Part shown: positions 61,629-64,000 of the stretch, one piece after another
Position numbering within the stretch: the first letter of the stretch is position 1
How the letters are laid out: every line of letters starts with the position of its first letter
Assembly (NCBI GenBank): GCA_051747385.1
Contig: JBNJGB010000008.1
Coordinates: forward strand, 124,001-188,000
Reading direction: 5' to 3'
Source of the DNA: JBNJGB01 sp051747385
Lineage (GTDB): Bacteria > Myxococcota_A > UBA9042 > PHBI01 > JACKFB01
Length of the DNA: 64,000 bases
Made by a program: the position numbers and the translations under genes
The notes under the pieces: generated by a model
The model's input: the letters and a program-made list of their open reading frames with translations, nothing else
The model's database searches: none
Told to the model about the DNA's origin: nothing

Positions 61629-62270
61629 TCAGCCGTCGCGACGCGGCCGCGTGCCGAGGAGATGGACGTCCAGGAAGGCCCGGACCCGCGCCAGGTACTC
61701 GCGCGCCTCGTCCTCGAACCGCGCGCGGCTCCGCTCCGGGTCCGCCACGAGGCCGGCCGCGTCGATCCCGGCGTGCCGCGCCAGGAAGATGGAGCGCGGG
61801 AGGTGATAGCGCTGCGTGCATACCACCGCGGCCCCCACGCCGAAGACGTCGGCGGCGCGGATCATGGTGTCCAGGGTGCGCACGCCGTGGCGGTCCAGGA
61901 CCAGGTCGTCGCCGGCGACATCCCGAGCGTCCAGCCACCCGGCCATCCCGGCCACCTCGTCGTAGTGGAGGTCCTCGGCGACCCCAGACACCAGGATCCG
62001 CTCCACCTTGCCCCGCTCGTAGAGGGACAAGGCCGCGCGAAGCCGGCCTTCCAGGGCGCCCGAGGGCGTGCCGTCCGCGTGGACCGATGCGCCGGGCACG
62101 ATGGCCACGGGGCGTGCAGGGAGGGTCTCCGCGGAGTCGTGGATGGCGTCCGCCGCGGCCGCGCGCATCCAGAGGTTCACGGCGAGGGTGCTCACGAGGA
62201 TCACGACGAGTAGCAGCCAGGGGATGCACAGGAGAAGCCGGAGGCGGGGCGGGGACTCGGTCGGCGTCAT
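61629..62270 (-). CDS. SanA/YdcF-like (DUF218) membrane protein
   Basis: A 213-residue protein with one N-terminal TM helix (about 10-32, LLLCIPWLLLVVILVSTLAV) and a DUF218 domain. Family marks are VAIVPGASVHADGTPSGALEGRL, the strand-loop with a potential nucleotide or phosphate site; ILVSGVAED; the helix after LVLDRHGVRTLDTM, where the family has D-x-x-G-x-R-T-x-x-S/T; and VCTQRYHLPRSIFLARHAG, matching the Q-x-F/Y-H-x-x-R-A block. This set fits SanA/SanA-like proteins linked to envelope integrity. The start is uncertain: ATG 62270 (used) or GTG 62288; neither has a strong ribosome site. Confidence 0.83.
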   Translation of the reverse strand: MTPTESPPRLRLLLCIPWLLLVVILVSTLAVNLWMRAAAADAIHDSAETLPARPVAIVPGASVHADGTPSGALEGRLRAALSLYERGKVERILVSGVAEDLHYDEVAGMAGWLDARDVAGDDLVLDRHGVRTLDTMIRAADVFGVGAAVVCTQRYHLPRSIFLARHAGIDAAGLVADPERSRARFEDEAREYLARVRAFLDVHLLGTRPRRDG

Positions 62271-62318
62271 CGCCGGCGCATGATGCACGGGGACGGGACG
62301 ATTCGCCAGCCCGGCCAC

Positions 62319-62499
62319 GGCCCCTCCCAGGGCGGTCGCAAAGTCGACCGCCCTCCCTTGCCCTTGCCCTTGCCCGTGCCCTTGCCTGCTCCCAGACGCG
62401 CAAAACCCATCGTTTCCGAGCGGGTGCATTCCGGCGCCGGGCGTCGTACCGCCGCGCGGCCCACGCTTCTCCGACTTTGCGATTGCCCTGCGGCCCCTC
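62319..62499 (-). mobile_element. MITE-like element copy 5 with flanking 8-bp duplication
   Basis: The 165-bp element at 62327-62491, in the orientation opposite to the array, is bounded directly on both sides by GGCCCCTC (62319-62326 and 62492-62499). Its inverted ends, CCAGGGCGGTCGCAAAGTCG at left and the complement of CAGGGCAATCGCAAAGTCG at right, match the array units; only the outermost right base differs. It contains five hexamers, one changed to CACGGG. It fills most of the gap 62271-62571. Confidence 0.8.
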
Positions 62500-62571
62500 C
62501 CTCGCCTCGAGCCCGGGCGGCGGGGACGCCGGCGCCCCGGGTGAAGGCGAGGGCAGGGCCGAAGGGTGCCC

Positions 62572-63450
62572 CTACTCGTCCTTGAAGGCGTCCGGGAGCT
62601 CCGGGGCGAGGTGGAAGCCCTCCCAGGGCCGGCTCTTGTCGTGCTTCGAGATGGGGACCAGGGGCTCCTTCATCAGGGACGCGCCACCGTCGACGCGGAT
62701 GGTGTCGCCGGTCACGAAGGCGGCGGCCGGGCTCAGGAGGAAGGCCACGGCGGCCGAGACCTCGCTCTCCGTGCCGATGCGCGACGAGGGGTTCCGGGGC
62801 ATCACCTTCGCCGCCATCTGCTGGACCGCCGGAGGGTAGCTCGTGAGCCCGCTGGACAGGATGAAGCCCGGGGCGACGGCGTTCACCCGCACGCCCGCCG
62901 AGGCCCACTCCACGGACAGGGTCTTCGTGAGGTTCACGACGCCGGCCCGGGCCGCGCCCGTGTGCGCCATGCCGGGGAAGCCGTTCCACATGTCCGCGAC
63001 GATGTTCACGATCCGGCCGCCGTGCTTCGACAGGGCGTGCTCGAACGCCGCCTGGCTCACGAACCACGTCCCGTTCAGGTTCGTGTCGATCACCGCGCGC
63101 CATCCCTTCGGCTTGATCTGCGCCGCGGGCGAGGCGAACTGCCCTCCGGCGTTGTTCACCACGGCGTCCAGCCGCCCGTGCTCCTCCACGAGCGCGGCGA
63201 TCGTGCGGTCGACGGCCTCCTCGTCCCGGATGTCCAGCGTCGCGTGGGCCGCGCGCCCCCCGGCGTCGCCGATCTCCTCCACCACGGCCTCGAGGGGCTC
63301 CTCGCGCCGCCCCGCGACCACGACGGTGGCGCCCAGCGCGGCCAGCTCGTGGGCGATACAGCGCCCGATGCCCGTCCCTCCGCCGGTCACCAGCATCACC
63401 TCGTCGTCGAACAGTCCGTCGCGGAACACGCTCCGGAAGGGCCCGCTCAT
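62572..63450 (-). CDS. SDR family oxidoreductase (trans-2-enoyl-CoA/2,4-dienoyl-CoA reductase-like)
   Basis: NAD(P)-dependent short-chain dehydrogenase of 292 residues. It shows the Rossmann motif TGGGTGIG, the NNAGG motif, Ser-position strand NIVADMWNGFPGMAHTGAAR and TLSVEWASAGVRVNAVAPGF. The AHTGAARAGVVNLTK segment matches bacterial relatives of peroxisomal trans-2-enoyl-CoA reductase, in which the usual catalytic Tyr of YxxxK is replaced (here Val) while Lys is kept. The C-terminal 30 residues extend past the typical SDR end. A GGAGG precedes the ATG. A fatty-acid or acyl-CoA substrate is likely but unproven. Confidence 0.87.
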   Translation of the reverse strand: MSGPFRSVFRDGLFDDEVMLVTGGGTGIGRCIAHELAALGATVVVAGRREEPLEAVVEEIGDAGGRAAHATLDIRDEEAVDRTIAALVEEHGRLDAVVNNAGGQFASPAAQIKPKGWRAVIDTNLNGTWFVSQAAFEHALSKHGGRIVNIVADMWNGFPGMAHTGAARAGVVNLTKTLSVEWASAGVRVNAVAPGFILSSGLTSYPPAVQQMAAKVMPRNPSSRIGTESEVSAAVAFLLSPAAAFVTGDTIRVDGGASLMKEPLVPISKHDKSRPWEGFHLAPELPDAFKDE

Positions 63451-63462
63451 CCTCCGCCTCCG

Positions 63463-63490
63463 TTGACATCCGTGGGGCGGGGAGGATACC
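63463..63490 (+). promoter_or_regulatory. Promoter of the gene at 63522
   Basis: Perfect TTGACA (63463-63468), a 16-bp spacer and GATACC (63485-63490) on the plus strand, 31 bases before the ATG and divergent from the SDR gene. Confidence 0.45.
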
Positions 63491-63521
63491 CGCTTCTCCC
63501 TCCCTTCGCCCGGAGCCTCCC

Positions 63522-64000
63522 ATGACCCAGCCCTTCGCCGTCCCCGGCGCGCCCGATCACGAGCTGTCCCGATCCCCCGCCAGCGCGGCCGTCGGGCGCC
63601 TCGCCGCGGCCTCCGGCCTTGGCATGTTCCACTTCGAGCACAGGGTGCGCCTGCCGCTCCCCGAGGAGTGGCTCCCGGCCGATCGCCCCGATCTCGCGGG
63701 CGCCGAGACCTGGCGCGCCGGCGTCCTCCCGGAGGCCAAGTACCAGAGCTTCCGCCACGACCTGCTCCTGGGGAGCTTCCACCCCGGCCACCGGGCCAAG
63801 TGGACCGGGCACGAGCTGTGCCACGGCCTGGTGGGCTTCGCCTGGCGGCCCGACGCCTCGCGCCTGTTCCACGCCCTCGCGGCGCGGCTGGCGGAGGTCC
63901 TCCCGGTGGCCCTCTGGTACTTCCTCGACGAGGCCGGGCTCCGCCGCTGCCCCGAGCACACCGGCGGCGGACCGCTGTTCGGCACCTTCTGTCCGGCGTG
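63522..64000 (+). CDS. Hypothetical protein with HExxH motif, truncated by the window end
   Basis: The first 159 codons of an open frame starting ATG at 63522. I do not recognise a family. The central segment, KWTGHELCHGLVGFAW, contains HELCH, an HExxH pattern as in zinc metallopeptidases, with a further His/Cys-rich region later (RRCPEHTGGGPLFGTFCPA). Tryptophan content is high and codon use is normal for the window, so this is a real gene. No signal peptide is seen, suggesting a cytoplasmic location. It is divergent from the SDR gene. A peptidase role is inference from one motif only, and a chance motif is possible. Confidence 0.7.
   Translation, partial: MTQPFAVPGAPDHELSRSPASAAVGRLAAASGLGMFHFEHRVRLPLPEEWLPADRPDLAGAETWRAGVLPEAKYQSFRHDLLLGSFHPGHRAKWTGHELCHGLVGFAWRPDASRLFHALAARLAEVLPVALWYFLDEAGLRRCPEHTGGGPLFGTFCPA

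Overview
The window looks like a chromosomal segment of a Myxococcota (deltaproteobacterial) genome. The base composition is very GC-rich throughout, GTG and TTG starts are common, and two Hanks-type Ser/Thr kinases carry small N-terminal Cys-rich heads. One secreted protein ends in a MYXO-CTERM-like tail, and there are many lipoproteins with long disordered or acidic segments. No rRNA, tRNA, CRISPR array, transposase or integrase gene was found.

Layout. 1-554 is the 3' part of a polyprenyl diphosphate synthase. 590-1104 is an array of three copies of a 153-165 bp MITE-like element with 20-bp imperfect terminal inverted repeats, bounded by an 8-bp direct repeat. Two more copies lie at 46.9 and 62.3 kb. 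1201-4359 is a BarA-type hybrid histidine kinase with a separate Hpt protein. 4360-12875 (minus) holds a periplasmic helical protein, HtpG, a HEAT-repeat protein ending in DnaJ-type zinc repeats, and a small conserved protein. 12986-21480 has a divergent Fe-alcohol dehydrogenase and family-5 uracil-DNA glycosylase, then an AddB/AddA-type helicase-nuclease pair. 21485-25150 (minus) is a Ser/Thr kinase fused to TPRs. 25346-30681 has a lipoprotein, a PAAR spike protein with a DUF2169 partner, and a P-loop kinase.

30689-37579 is a compact plus-strand block: ABC ATPase, ABC-2 permease/CPBP protease fusion, a second Ser/Thr kinase, an enhancer-binding-protein-like AAA protein, a winged-helix protein and a MYXO-CTERM protein. 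37649-44973 encodes two large divergent surface lipoproteins (IPT/TIG plus propeller; ASH repeats plus VWA). 45094-46937 is an ECF sigma / anti-sigma pair. 47149-50128 has a CysZ-like membrane protein, a HEAT lipoprotein and a glucodextranase-C-like lipoprotein. 50240-55175 is a complete carbohydrate ABC importer (ATPase, binding protein, two permeases). The remainder holds a coiled-coil lipoprotein behind a sigma-54-type promoter, YceI- and DUF2452-like proteins, TtcA, a DUF433/DUF5615 toxin-antitoxin pair, a GNAT enzyme, MtaB, a SanA-like membrane protein, an SDR and a truncated gene with a HExxH motif.

Themes. Much of the window is signalling and envelope biology, with housekeeping tRNA modification and DNA repair between. 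Genes are tightly packed, with many 4-bp ATGA/GTGA overlaps indicating translational coupling. Most non-coding space is taken up by the repeat element, hairpins and recognisable promoters.
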